From the NCBI GenBank assembly GCA_031763025.1, contig JASSKH010000003.1, forward strand, positions 8,087,199 through 8,151,198: DNA of 64,000 nt, written 5' to 3'. The position numbers and the translations under genes are program-made. Positions 11,697-23,944 of this stretch are shown one piece after another (the first letter of the stretch is position 1; the number at the start of each line of letters is the position of its first letter). The notes under the pieces were generated by a model. That model made no database searches and had not been told where the DNA came from. It saw only the letters and a program-made list of their open reading frames with translations. The DNA comes from Macrocystis pyrifera. Lineage: Eukaryota; Sar; Phaeophyceae; Laminariales; Laminariaceae.

Positions 11697-13294
11697 ACAT
11701 GGACGCTGCCAATATCAACAAGCTCCGGCACATGCAAGCATGCCTGAAGGAAGCTCCGCCGAACATCCAATATGTCTGGCTTGACATGCTCTGCGTTCCG
11801 CTGGCGGAGCCGAAGTCGCGCAGGGCTGCTGGCCGCACGGTTCCTTTTTTCGTGCAGAAGTGAGTGCGAAAGAAAAATGTGGCCGCATTCGAATGCTCAT
11901 GCGGGGAGCTAGGAGGGAGGGGCGGGGGGGCGGGGGGCGAAGGGGTGGTCGATATTTTTGGGCGTAAAAATCTGTCTTCTCGCCGATTCGTACGCTGGTG
12001 ATGACGATCCACAAAAATTCCGTGATGAAACGTGTTAATCTCGCATCCTGCTGCGAATTCCTTCGAGGTTTGCACGACCAATGAGGCCGACCGGGGACCA
12101 ACAATAGCCGTACGTGGTCGAAGACGGCGAGATGAACATTAACCATTTTGCTACTGCAAGTATTGCAAAATATATTTAACTCTAGCTTTTATTCCGGAAA
12201 TGTAACCCCTCGGGCAGATCATCGATCCCCACTTCATGATCTAGATCAATCAAGGCAGATGACCTATTCCTGATCTGTATGATCTGTATGATCTAGCTCA
12301 TGCTGCCGGGTGGGAGCAGTCTTAATCTGCTTGACCTTGACACATATTCACTGGGTTGTATCTGTACTATGCGTATCCTTGCACAGCATATCATACCGGC
12401 AGATTAGGATTAGATGACCTATCTGTAGATGGATAGATCGTGATCGGTCCGGAGTGTGGAATAGGTACATTAAAAAATATAGGAGTGTGCAGTTCTATAG
12501 CATAAAAAAAGTCACCCTGTCAATGTATCACTTGCGCGAACGATTGCTTTTGTTCCTATCTTTATCTCAGACACTGCTGAATGCCTTTTGCCCCGTTTCG
12601 CGACTCTGGCATGCGCTTGCGGTTGGCCCTCTCCCGCCGTCATTGTTTTTGGGGAACGGAAGCTCTGGACGGGTGTACATCTTTGTCGACGACAGCTCCG
12701 GCCTCCAACGCTATCAGCGCCGCGCATGGTGCCGCCTTGAAGCCCTCTGTGCCGCGTGCCCTCACCAGCCCAGCCAGGTCGAATCTGCCTTCTCTCCAAA
12801 GGTATCGAGAGTCTGCCTTAAAATAATGCCGCTTGCACAATGCACGGCGTGACAGCCCTTCAACACTACAGGAGTATATCGGCTAATTCGTATGCGCTAA
12901 AGCTGCATTCGAATGGCGCAGGTGGCGTCTTTCGTGATTCCAAGGCCCTACACGCGCCGCGATTACTTGGTACAATGTATTCTACCGTCACGATTCGGAA
13001 CATGAGTAGTTGGATAAATGTTGCATGCGGTCGATACTAGCCAGGCGTTAAAACACAAGAAAAGAGTGATTAAGCTGTCACTGTAGAGGGGGTTGAATAG
13101 AGCAACAACTCAGACAACGGGCGAGTTGATATAGTGCAGGCATGCCAGGGCGTCGCACAGCAATGTTGTTCATTTTTGTCACGCTACCGACGTATCGTAA
13201 GGCGCTTTGCCCCAAACAACTCAACAAAACACAAGTGTGGATCATACCCCTGTGAATAATTTTCCTCACTACGAACCCCCCCAAGCGTTCAGAG

Positions 13295-13334
<40 letters not shown>

Positions 13335-14075
13335 GAGAAATATCCCTCGGCCTACAGCAGTAGTCGATGCGGGAAATCAGCTTGGAAGGAGACAAAGAAG
13401 GTCAATGGGTTGACTCCAACGCCCTAACTTCCCATCGAGAGAGCTACAGCAGATATAAACCCGTGTGGCATGTACCACTCTGTCCGAAAATGTAAGGATC
13501 GTTATGTTTGCCCGGGAATGTCAGGGATTTTGGGAACAAACAAATACGAGAAGGGATACACAACAAACGGTTCTTCTCATTCAAGGACACAGCGGTCGCA
13601 TTTTTCGAGTGTGTAATCCTATCGCCCTTTATGCTGCCGGCATTGTGCCTGCCTGAGAGACTATATTGTCTGTATCTATAGCCCATGAGTGCTTCACTCA
13701 TACCACGATTGTGCCTGCCTGAGAGACGGGTAAACAGGAAGAATAAGCACCAGTATTTGGCACGGCCCCCAATGTCCGAATGCACACGCAAGTCCCCGAA
13801 CACGCCAAGAAAATTCTAATATCGCAAGCCGTACCCTGCCCCCCCCCCCCTCACACACACCGCGTCCTGTACCTACACGGTATTTTTGTTTTATACGTAT
13901 ACACTACTCTCGAAAAAACTTGAAGCCCCCATATGATTCGGCAAAAGCGCGCTTCGTGTACGACTCCGTGGAATGCTTCCTGAGCACGTGGAACAAAGGC
14001 GCCAGGGATGAAGCGCGGCTGGGTTTGGAAGAGCTTTCAGCGGCCGGATTCCTGAAAGACCCAGTGGAGGGTATG
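11697..14075 (+). CDS. HET/TIR-like 'WLDMLCVP...RRAWCRLE' protein, exons only partly resolved
   Basis: Three coding blocks are visible. Block 1 (about 11697-11860) contains 'INKLRHMQACL' and 'IQYVWLDMLCVPLAE'. Block 2 (12571-12801) contains 'VYIFVDDSSG' and 'RRAWCRLEALCAACP'. Block 3 (13926-14075) contains 'ARFVYDSVECFLSTWN'. The pairing of a W-x-D-x-x-C-x-P strand with a later R-x-W-C-R-x-E motif is typical of large algal and oomycete families related to HET or TIR-type domains; their biochemical role is not known to me. Blocks 2 and 3 join in phase 0 (AAG|GTATCG to GAAG|CCC). Block 1 ends at AA|GTGAGT in phase 2, which does not fit block 2, so an exon, an alternative site or a base is missing. 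The 5' exon with the start codon was not found. Confidence 0.55.
12209..12454. mobile_element. Dispersed inverted-repeat element family B, copy 1
   Basis: 246 bp starting CTCGGGCAGATCATCGAT and ending with a related inverted sequence (ATCGTGATCGGTCCGGAG). A diverged copy lies in opposite orientation at 29752-29992; both share a GCCGGGTGGGAGC core. It is AT-rich, carries many GATC-type tetramers and has no ORF. It lies in an intron of the HET/TIR-like gene. Confidence 0.65.
13295..13332. repeat. Poly(C) tract, 38 nt
   Basis: Uninterrupted C run on the plus strand in an intron of the HET/TIR-like gene, between blocks 2 and 3. Confidence 0.9.
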
Positions 14076-16137
14076 GTAAGCTTGTGTATATACTGTATAT
14101 ACTGTATATACTATCCGGACGATGGTCTTGCAATGACCAGGTAGTGCGCAACGAAAACATGAAACATGTACAGGTCTCTTACCTGGTACCTGCACCTGGT
14201 ACGTGTTGAGGGGGGTGAAGGTGTTCATGGCGCATCGGCATCTCGGCCCAAGGGCGGGTATACACCCATCCAGAGAAGGAACGGCGTGTAGGGAGCGGGG
14301 AGGGGGGTCGTGGAGTCGCACATTTAACTCAGTTCGACGTACACCCGGGACAATTTACCTCGGTTTACCCGTAGCGTAGGGGAGTTTTCGCGGCCATGGA
14401 AAAAGTTAACCCCTTTCGGACTGCACTTCCGTTGTTGAGACAAAACACTTAGAGTTCGACTAAGATACTTGTCTCTGCACAGTGCGGTTCTAAAAAGCGC
14501 GCCGGGCGCGTTTCGTGTGTGTTTTCCCGTGCGGCATGTACCTGATTTTGCCGCTTCTTCGACAGTGCGAGCATTGCCCTCTTTGAGCGCTAGAGTCGAG
14601 TACAATTGCGTTAAGCGCTATTGTAGATTCGAGCATAAATGAGAACCAGCAGAATATAAGATTGTGTCAGTATGTATCCTACAAGCTAAGAGGGAGCTTC
14701 TGCGCCGATACCAACATGTACGCATGGAAGAAACCGGGGACCATGTTGGAGCAACCGTAAGAGAGGCCGTTCGCCCAACGACCGACAACAGAGACGGCAG
14801 ACGTGTCAGACTAAACGAAGAGGGAAATATAGCCAGGTCTCGGGAGAAACAGGCGTACGATGTAGCTTCGGCGAGTACTATCTGCATTCACGCCTCATAG
14901 CAGTTTATTCCTGCCACGATAGCGCACTTGAGGCTACGGTTTCGGATGTATTTCGTGATCACCTCTTGGTGGTGTGCTGTCTACCATATGCAGAGCTATG
15001 TCTGATTCCTCTGACCTATCTGGTACCTGGAGCGTGATATACAGCAAACGTGGAGTGCCTCCTGTCCGACGAAACTTGCCGGAGCAAACCAGATACCGTT
15101 CACACTGCCGAACCATCCGTTCAAAAAAAAAAAATCCCGACCGCCCTTGTACAGTTTAGCGACCAGAAAGATCGCCGGGACGTGGCGGAGGCGGCGTTTG
15201 GAGCGATCAACGCCATGGAGTTGTCCGGCCAAATGGACCCCGACGTCGCCGCGCCTATGCGATTCTCATGCAAGAAAACCCTGTATGGGTCCCAAGGATG
15301 GGAAGGAGAGAGGGAAGACGAGGAAGAAGTGCTATCCATTCTGTCCGATAAGATCAGGCGGGGGAGCACCGGCCTCAGGCAGTTTCGCCGTGTGCGGGCG
15401 ATCGCCACCCCTTCGTCGTCGTCGGCAGCAACGTCCGACCAGCTCACCCTGCTGACCAACCCATCAGCGACCGGGTAGCTATGTATAGTGCTTCCTATAG
15501 TTTATTTTGGTCGCGAAGCAATACAAAAGGAGTCGCCTACTAGTAGTACGATACCAGCACTCTCCATGTCAGCTGCCACCGGTGGCAGCAAAGCCAAGAA
15601 TGGAGGATTGAACAACGGTTCGTGCAGATACGTCGCCGTCTCCCTACCGCCCTATTAGTGAGTATATTTAATGACATGTGGCCGGAAGAGCCAGAACCAC
15701 CAAACAACACGCCCTCCAAAGCGTGTGACTTAATAGAGACGGCAATCCGACATTTTTATTCCGTCAGCGAGTTACACGGTATCACAAGAAATTGTGAACT
15801 ACTAGAGTGTGAAAACCTAGGGGCTTCCGCTTCCGCTTCAGCTTCCGCTTTCGGCTCCCGAGCGACATCAAAAGGCCGGCCCAATCTTTGCACGGCCCTA
15901 AATCGCAGAAAAACAGGGCCATTACTGCCTGGTATATCAATACCTAGAAGAAGTTACCGCTGCACGTGAAGCCCACTGGAGTAACGAAAAAACGAAAAAT
16001 AAAAAAAAGGGGGGGGGCGTCAAAATGTCGCCCACTGCAGCCTCGCCGTGACCAACCGACGCAGGTGTCCCGGGTGCGCTAACAGTACTCGTATCTATCA
16101 AGTGCTTCAGGCGTGGGAGATGGTGCGACGCCTTCCC
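14076..16137. other. Mostly unassigned region with scattered coding-like patches
   Basis: It contains a TACTGTATA tandem (about 14084-14112). An open plus frame at about 14680-14880 ('RELLRRYQHVRMEETGDHVG') could be another exon of the HET/TIR-like gene. A candidate terminal exon is listed separately at 15160-15478. A serine-alanine frame around 15820-15860 reflects a GCTTCC repeat. I could not connect these by phase to the block ending at 14075. Confidence 0.35.
15160..15478 (+). CDS. Candidate terminal exon, function unknown
   Basis: After an acceptor at TTTAG (15155-15159) the frame stays open for 105 residues to TAG at 15476-15478. It is balanced in composition with an acidic patch ('GWEGEREDEEEVLSILSDKI') and a Ser/Thr-rich end. 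Nothing in it is a recognised domain. By position and strand it may end the HET/TIR-like gene. The alternative is chance openness in GC-rich DNA. Confidence 0.4.
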
Positions 16138-19100
16138 TCAGTGGTCGTCCGATGCCAACAGCTGGTCAAGCTCTGCCTTTAATTGCTCCACCCGTAGGCC
16201 GCTGCGTTTGGGGGAGGAGCGACCGACATGCGAGAAGAGAACAAACGCGCAGAACGCCAGGACGAGGAGCCATTGTTCAGCGACATGGTGAGAAACACTC
16301 GTCGGAGGCGGAAAACAGCTCGAGGAGGTGGGAGAAAACGGGCGGTGGGAGAAAACGGTGCTTCCACGACACGCAAGAGGAGACTGGTCAGATAATCGGA
16401 GGACATCAAAGTACACGACACAAGGGTCTCTATAGACGCATCGGAGGCCGTTCATCGTGCTGCTGTAATTCATTACTTTTTTTCGTTTGTAACAGATCTT
16501 ATTATCAATCTCAACATCAATCAGATCTCACCCTCGACTATCATCATCAATAAAAAATCAATCTCATAACCGCACTCTGAATATCAAATACCATCTCCGA
16601 AAAAAACACATTCGACTCTCGAGCCGAGAGTGCACCTTGCACGGGAAAGAAGCGCCCCTTACAGCCCAAACAGGACCCACCTTCCCCTCATGATCTCCGT
16701 TCGCTTCTGCTCGGTCACTGAACTCAACACCTCCTCAAAGAGGGCCACGGCCTCTGTTATTGGAGGCGCGACAAGAGAACACGCCGATACCAAAGGACAA
16801 GGGGGGAAGGACACAATCGAGGAAAAGCCGGGTGTTGTCGGCGATAGGGTCGGTCGCGGATCAGATGGACCGAGAAAAATCTTCTACCAGCATGAAAAAC
16901 ATATATCGGAGCAGAGGGTCAGTTGGTGGCCATCGTTGAACACCGTGCGCTTGGAGCCGAGTGAAGGGCATGCTCTGTTCGCGCGCATGGCTGCACCAAC
17001 AAATATGCATCGGAGGAGCTCGTGTCTGCAAGCGTTGGAGTAAAGAAAATGCTACCGCCGTGCTACTCTTGCAGAGGACACATCCACAGACACTGCTGGT
17101 CGCCGTACGCCACACTTTTTTTTGGTTCTGCAAGCGTCAAAAGAGGGCGTTGCATCGGCGCGCGGCGCAGTAGACAATAACAAGCAAGCGTGTGTCTTCC
17201 TACTCGGCGGCGCAAGAGCATACCGCAATGCATAGAAACACAGAAGAAGGGCTGACGCAGCATATGCCCGCGACCAAATACGAGCAGAATACTGTTCATG
17301 GTGTTGCGTTTTTGTGCCTTGTACCTATTGAAATAAAAAAGCTCCACACAACAAACACAGCAACAGCAGTATACGGGTACTTGAAGCGAAGCCGTCCCGC
17401 ACCCCTTTCTCGCTTGGGCTCAGATTCTCACTCCTGATTCCTGGCAGGGCCAGCGGTCGGGAGGTCCACCGCAGCTAACGGTATCATATACATACGACGT
17501 TTCAGGATAGTGGACACAGTTTAGGAGGGCCCAGCGTGTCGCGTAATGGGCTGACAGCACCTAGCTATCGCGCAATGCTATGCCTCCTAGACATGTAGAG
17601 CAGCAACATGTGTCATAGCTGAGGTGCATCGTCTGACCACGCGTTCTGGCACCCGACAACATAAGTCGCATCGTGACTGTACACCTACGGCATAGTAAGA
17701 TAGTATAGTTGTTTCTAGGAACTCGCGCAGCAGGATATTTGATTCGACGTCAACTTGTGTGCGTTAGTGGATCCCGGTCGGTTGGTCGGTCGGTCGGTCC
17801 GTCGGTCGGTCGCTTCAGCCAATTCGAAAGGGGTTGCCATATTTATTTTTGCGCCGTGTAAACTAGAAATTCATGCAGCAAGTGACCGCCTTCCCCCCCA
17901 GACACACACACAAAATGTGGAGGAGCCCCGATGTTTGCTTATTCTTTAGCGTCGATCTTAACGAGGAGTGTTTTTCAGTTTTTTTTGGTATTTTCCCGAT
18001 TTTTGTCGGGAAAAGCCGAAAAACTCCGATCCCGATAAATGACGTCTTGGAAGTTTTTCAGTTTTTTTTTTTCAGGAAATTTAGGTACAAGGCTATATAT
18101 CTATATATAGAGGATCGGGCAACACCACCGCTCGAGCGGTGCCACCACTCGCGAGCGCACGAGGCTGACAAGGGTCGTTGCCGAGGTCATTCACATGTCA
18201 TGGGCGAACGCAGAAGGCGCAATAGCTTTCTGGGCTCTCGTGGCCGAGTTCACAAGGTGACCGCACCGAGGTGGCCGACCGACTGAGCTCGGTGAGAGCA
18301 ATAGCTGAAACTTTGTCGCGTTGGGCATTGTACCGTGACAAGTTGGCGATGGATTTCACTCCCCAAGGCACCGACACCTTCCTACGAGTCAGGCCGATGA
18401 CAGTGTGACCACCGCATGGATGGGCTCTGCGAGTGCAGCTGCTGCAGCGACGGTTCTGTGTCGGGCGGACGATTATTTCGCGAGCCAACTGAGGCACGTA
18501 CTCGATAAGATTCAACCCTCGCTGGATTTGGTGAAATGCCAAAATTTCAGGAAAAAACGAAATAGAATGCGTGTCGTTAAGATCGACCCTTACCGTCAAC
18601 CGCCTCTTTCGCTGCCGCCGCCTCCTCGTCGAAATACGTCGTTTCCTTGCTCTCGCTCGCAAACTCCATCTCTTCTCGTGCCTGCCATGTGACACGGAGT
18701 CAACATTGTACGGGTAGTAGAAACAGTAAAGGTTCGCACAAGTAGGTACAGTAGGTGTGGAAAGGGGAAAGACAGACAGCATGCGGGTCAGCGGGTGTTT
18801 GCGGGCAACGCCGGGTATTTGGTAACGCATATCCCGTTCAATCAAGTCACATGACGGAGATACTGCGGCATGAGTGGACTATTATAGCTTCGATGACCAA
18901 CACTATCCCAACCTGTACACGCACTGTACACCTGTAGAGCCTATTGCGGTATATTAATAGTTTCACCCGTGTAATATCGACACAGCAGTGGAGTGTTTGC
19001 GATTTTTTTTTTTTTTAACTTTTACTTCTCTAAAAATTCTCCCGAGGTAAATTTTTGAGGTAAATTTCTGAAAAAACGGCCGGAAAAGACTTTAGCGAAG

Positions 19101-19530
19101 TAAGGATTTCAGCGAAAGTTACGGTAACTTTTGGCTCTCTGTTTCATTGGCCTACACGCACCGAGCATTATCCCGACGCAGAACGCAACTAAAATCTCGA
19201 AGGATCAAAACACCGAGCATCTTCCATGCCACCATGCTGCCTGCCGTACGCATCATGACAACCGCTGGGAACACAGAGGCTCCAGAGGTGTAGCTTGAGT
19301 ATAGCGCGCACGAGCGGCGTTGGATTGTGCCAGCGGGTCGCCGCCGTTGCTACGGTACACGCTTTCGCCCGCTTGGTGACGACGTGGAGGATGCGTCGTC
19401 CCAAAAAAGGACTCGTATTCACACTCGTACTCGTACTCGTAGAGAGCGCGACAGCATGACAGCTCGTGTATCATTTCGATTTCACCATACTACGGCTGCA
19501 GCAGCAGCAGCAGCGGCAGCGGCAGCGGCA

Positions 19531-19567
<37 letters not shown>

Positions 19568-19607
19568 AGCGGAGCGTGCCGGCGCTGTGGCGTGCGTAGG
19601 CCGAGCG

Positions 19608-19643
<36 letters not shown>

Positions 19644-20893
19644 CAATCCAAAAATGGAAGCTGGTTAGTGCTGGTGCTTGCTGGTGCTGGTGCTGGTGCT
19701 GACGCTGTTTATTTTTGTTGCTCACGCTGCCCCTAGCTGCGTCTAGCGCCAGCTAGCTGCTATTGCTGCTTGTAGTCGTGGGATGGCTGTGGTGGCTTCG
19801 CGGTCAACTGTGCCGCCGAAACGTTGCTGGGCTGCCGTTGCTACTCGCACGCTGTTTTTTTTTCCGTTCACAGCGTTCGTTCTTTTTTTGTTTGCCGCGT
19901 TGCCTCACCTCCCCACTTCCCTTCTTATTTTCGGAGGCGTTGCCTGCAGGATTTGATGATTACCTCACTCGCAAACACACCGAAATCAGGAAGGGAAGGA
20001 AATTCACTTTTTTTAGCGGAAGTAAAGTTTTTTTTTTTTTTACCTCTATCGCAAACACTCTAATATTAATAGTTGCACTTTGAACTGAGTGTGTAAATGA
20101 AGGCGCCTAGATGAATGATGTTCAGTCGTCAGACATCCATCCCCTCTCCGAGAGAAACATGCACGTATGGCAACGGTGGTATTCGAGTGCCATGAGCCAT
20201 GAGTACCAATCGCAGGGCACAATCAACTGCCAGCGGACGGCGTTTGGACTATATCTGTTACACTACTCGTACCATATAGTAGTGTATGTTATATACTCGA
20301 CGAGTAGTGAGTCCCGAGTACGAGTAAATCGCGGGAAAAGGAGGTAAAATGAATGTGAACTGCCGCGGAGAAAGACAAGCTGCGTTCACTGGGATGCAAT
20401 ATCAACGATCAAAACAGATCGGCGGCTACGGGTCATGATCGTTCGGTTTGTGTGTACATACATAATCAGATCGTACACTCACTGCTGACTGCTGATTGAT
20501 ATTCATCCCTCTCAACTCCAGTACCTGCCCCACCGTCAGTGCTGTTGAGTGCAGCTGTAACTTCTTGTTATTCTTAAAATCGCCACAACAACAAACAGAC
20601 GACGCCGAACTTGTCAGGGAGCGCACTGAGCGACTTACCGTCACGAAGAGATCGTTGAAGGTGTCCATTTTACGTCGAAGCTGCTCGTCGGTGAGGGTCG
20701 ACAAGCACATGCGAAACTCGCCGCTGGGCTTGCGCAGCGACGACAGCCCCGTTCTTCTCGTCGTCAGTGGACCATTTCGAAGTGCTGCTGCTGCTGAGAT
20801 GGTCCTTACCGAGGACCGCAAACATACCGAAGTCCTGGACTGTATCGCAGCAGACGCGTTGCGCCCAACAGAGCGGTAGCAGGAACGAAGCAT
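16138..20893 (-). CDS. Small mitochondrial-type helical protein (partly resolved exons)
   Basis: Exon 1 (20893-20639) starts with ATG and encodes an arginine-, serine- and alanine-rich leader almost free of acidic residues ('MLRSCYRSVGRNASAAIQSR'), then 'LTDEQLRRKMDTFNDLFVT' before GTAAGT. Two 3' exons far downstream fit each other exactly. 16753-16681 encodes 'AVALFEEVLSSVTEQKRTEI'. 16201-16138 encodes 'SGLRVEQLKAELDQLLASDD' followed by H and TGA. The donor AAG|GTGGGT and acceptor GCAG|C share phase 2. At least one middle exon (phase 0 to 1) was not found, so linkage of the 5' and 3' parts is inferred from strand, order and style. The likely product is a short alpha-helical matrix or inner-membrane-associated protein of a family I cannot name. 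The leader argues for mitochondria, though a plastid target is possible. A MITE and a CAG/CGG array sit in the intron. Confidence 0.55.
17780..17816. repeat. (GGTC)n microsatellite
   Basis: About nine GGTC/GGTT-type units, intronic on the opposite strand to the mitochondrial-type gene. Confidence 0.85.
17949..18589. mobile_element. Non-autonomous inverted-repeat element family C, copy 1
   Basis: 641 bp bounded by GCGTCGATCTTAACGA on the left and TCGTTAAGATCGACCC on the right. It matches, along its length in reverse orientation, the element at 22571-23136 (for example around CACCGAGGTGGCCGACCGAC). Possible flanking TTA on both sides. The apparent ORFs across it (a 215-residue minus frame) have no catalytic motifs and are shared passively by both copies, so a transposon derivative is favoured over a gene. 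Confidence 0.75.
19494..19645. repeat. CAG/CGG trinucleotide arrays
   Basis: A (CAG)n block grades into (GGC)n at about 19494-19566, followed after 40 bp by a second (CAG)n array at about 19610-19645, then GCTGGT units to 19710. In all frames this gives poly-Ala, Arg, Gln or Ser ORFs that look spurious. It lies in an intron of the minus-strand gene. Confidence 0.9.
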
Positions 20894-21294
20894 GCTGTTC
20901 TGGAGCTATCATTGGCGAACGCTGTCGATTTTCGTCAACACTTGACGGGGTTTCCACAAAATTATAGCTGCATTTTTCACCGAATATGAAACCGTTTTCA
21001 TTTACTTTTATACATTTTTACCGTCTCTGGTATCTCGATGTCTCTGGTCTCGTATATCGAAATTCGAAATGCTACTCGTAATGTTTCGCAATCTTCAAGC
21101 TCTTGCGATAGACTGCAAGTACAGCGTGGCCTCAGAATAGGAGCTTTACTGAAACTTTTAGAGGCAGCGCAGTGTCCATGCCGGTAAAGTCGTACGCTGT
21201 CTATCGGAACGACATCTCACGCTCTTCGTATCTTTCGTTCTTCATCTTGGATCTCTGTCTGCGGGCAAAATAGTCTCCGCAAAGATACGGCATC
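20894..21294. other. Divergent spacer
   Basis: About 400 bp between the ATG of the minus-strand mitochondrial-type gene and the first plausible ATG of the plus-strand gene. No factor site recognised. Confidence 0.35.
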
Positions 21295-22381
21295 ATGCTA
21301 AAATCCACGAAAGGGAATCTGCTGTGTTTCCAGTGGGAAGTGGAGCGGTTTCAGCGAAGCCACCGCGAAAAGATGGCAGCCGTGGCTCCACAGACCAGCA
21401 GCAAGCCTGCATCTTTTCCACGGCATCGAGGAGGACCGCGGAAGACAACAAAGGTTGTTGATGGCAAGCGTCAAAATGCTCCTCCTCTCGTGGAGAAAAA
21501 ACGTCCCGTGGGGTTCACGGTGTTGCTGGGGGCTGCCAGCGGAGGTGCGTATTGTATCCTTTCACGGCGCAGTTCTGTCGCGATATGGATTGTATGCTAT
21601 TGTTGTGGCTTTGACATTAATCACGTGTATACTGGTATACGTGTAACAACCGACCTACAGTACGAGTATAATGATATCTGGTAGGTTTTGTCACCCTTGC
21701 GCTTTATGTTCGTAGCGCGGGCGTACGGACTACAGCAGTATTTCGCATGCCTCCATCTGCTTTCATACGTGCTGTCGGCTGTATTTACAATTCTGACAAT
21801 TTTTCACTCGTGCAGCGTGTGTCGAAAGAGAGACGTGTGGATCAAATGTTTCCACTGCATGTCGTGAGCGGTCCTTGCAGATTTAACTGCTTGCCGCGTT
21901 CCGCTCCCTTCTCCCGTAATAAATGTGTTACTCGTCAGGTCCTTGCAAGAGTCTCAAGACGTGACGACGGCGCTACAGTTCGGTAAAACTAGCGAGGCTC
22001 TCTCAAGAGCGGCTGACAAGCGTAGGCAAGTATCGGCGAGCGTGGCAAGATCATTGGGTTTTTTTTTGCCGGTCCAGCCATTGACTATTGAAGGTAGCTG
22101 CAGTACACTTGTGTACAGATTACTTGCCAACCAAAGTTCCAGCCACTTACACGATTACACGTGATGCGTGAGTTCTGGCCATTTGCATAGTGATAAAAAG
22201 TGATATAATTACACCTTGTAGTTCCTCCAACAGCACGTCCATGTATATGGTGTTCGTCCCTTGTGACCATCTACGTATATTATTTTTACGATGTCGTATT
22301 CTCGTAAATGACAGGTCAAACCTGAGGAAGAAGAAGCAGGAGCGTGTTCGAAGGGAAAACGCCAAGCTTTTCACGCGTCTG
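21295..22381 (+). CDS. 5' exons of a coiled-coil protein, joins incomplete
   Basis: A candidate first exon starts at ATG 21295 ('MLKSTKGNLLCFQWEVERFQ') and is basic and Pro/Lys-rich up to a GGAG|GTGCGT donor near 21545. Two further exons join perfectly: 21939-22025 ('SLQESQDVTTALQFGKTSEA') with a GC donor AG|GCAAGT, and 22315-22381 ('SNLRKKKQERVRRENAKLFT', then RL) with a GTGAGG donor. Together they predict a charged helix. The RREN-type motif loosely recalls the CFAP97/Hemingway region of ciliary proteins, a weak resemblance. The first exon ends in phase 1 while 21939 needs phase 2, so an exon is missing. The gene probably continues into the large exon at 23952-25861. Confidence 0.45.
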
Positions 22382-22570
22382 GTGAGGATCGTTGGTGCTC
22401 TGTGTCAGTACGTAAAATGTACAACGGTAAATATTACACGCGCACCTGGTAAATAGTACATTCGCGCCTGGTGAGGAGGTTGATGCTGAGTCAGCAAAAT
22501 GTACCAGAAACAAGTATAAATAGTAAACTCCCCGAGCAGTGTTGCACATAATAAGCGGCTGAGCGCGCAA

Positions 22571-23136
22571 GGGTCGATCTTAACGACACGTACTCTATTT
22601 CGTTTTCCCTGAAACTTCGGCATTTCACCAAATTCAGCGAGGGTGGAATCTTGTTGAGTACGTGCCTCAGTTGGCTCGCGAATTATTCGTCCACCCGGCA
22701 CAGAATCGTCTCTACAGCAGCTGCGCTCGCGGAAACCATCCGTCTTCACGCTACAACGCCCAACGCGAAAAAGTCTCAGCTATTGCCCTCACCGAGCTCA
22801 GTCGGTCGGCCACCTCGGTGCGGTCACCTTGTGATTTCGGCCACGAGAGCCCAGAAAGGTTTTTGATCCTTCTGCGTTCCGCTATAACTTGCGAATGACC
22901 TGGCGAACGATCCTTGTCAGCCTTCTGCGCTCGCGGGTGGTGGCACAGCTCGAACGGTGGGGCTGCCCAATCCTCTACAACCTTGTACCTAAATTTCTAA
23001 AAACACTGAAAAACTTCAAGACATACTTTTCGGGGTTGTAGTTTAACGACTGTACCCGGGTAAAAAAACAAGAAAATACCTAAATTTCGAGAAGATACTG
23101 AAAAAGCTGCAAACCATTCCTCGTCAAGATCGACCC
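22571..23136. mobile_element. Non-autonomous inverted-repeat element family C, copy 2
   Basis: 566 bp with ends GGGTCGATCTTAACGA and TCGTCAAGATCGACCC, the same termini as copy 1 (17949-18589) and in the opposite orientation. Most of the interior is shared; copy 2 differs by an about 70-bp shorter middle. No transposase is encoded. Confidence 0.8.
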
Positions 23137-23199
23137 TAATGGTACTGACTGCACTCTACGTACCCTCGAGCAATATGGTATGGAAGCAGCCGAGGTTCC

Positions 23200-23910
23200 G
23201 TCAACCTGCTGTGAAGAGACTCGGGTTTGGACTCGCATTTTTTGCTGCCATGCTGTGCCAGTTGAGAAGGTTCTCGTTGGCACTCGCGTGTGTTGGCTGC
23301 TTTTGTGCAGTAGAGATAGAAGAACAGCTGTATTCTACAATGCGGTCACGATGGAGACTAATCCCAACGGGCTTAGATGAACCTCTCGCCCTTAACTGTT
23401 TTCACATGTGAAGGTATTTCAAGGTAAAATCACATTACAAGCCCACTCCGATGAGTCGTATATACAGAAAAAATGGGGGAGAATAGGGGAAAACTCGGTT
23501 CCACGAACTAGAACATGAGTCGAAGGTGCGACTCCTCAAACTCCACTCCCACGCCTCTAAACGGGGATACGGTGGCGGTCGGTTTGAGGTGCAGGAAAGC
23601 CAACACCGAAACCCAACCGACGACGCTAGATGTGAAGATACTCGGGTTGGGACACGTAGTATCCCCTGCCAGGTTTGCCTTTTGAGCAGGTTCTCGTTGT
23701 CACTCACGTGTGTTGGTTGCTTTTGTAGAGATAGCAGAAGAACGGCTGTATTCCACAATACGATCACGATGGACTTGATCCTAATGACTCTGATAGACCT
23801 GGCCCTTAATCGCTGTTCCCCCATCAAATATGCGCCTCCCAAGTAATACAAACACGTTCCCGATACCTAAGCTCAGGCAACTACCGGTGTTTCAAGGTTT
23901 TTCGAGGCAA
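23200..23910. repeat. Diverged tandem duplication, about 220 bp
   Basis: Segments at about 23203-23420 and 23628-23905 share blocks such as GTTCTCGTTG followed by CACTC, CGTGTGTTGG, and AGAAGAACGGCTGTATTC. Spacing between copies is about 425 bp. Non-coding, directly upstream of the large exon. Confidence 0.6.
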
Positions 23911-23944
23911 CACCATAACACTACATAGCAGCTCTCCTCTGCGG

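Noticed and set aside
18198-18845. 215-codon minus ORF with partial similarity to a plus ORF at 22662-22898
   Set aside because: The similarity is explained by two inverted copies of a non-coding element with terminal repeats.
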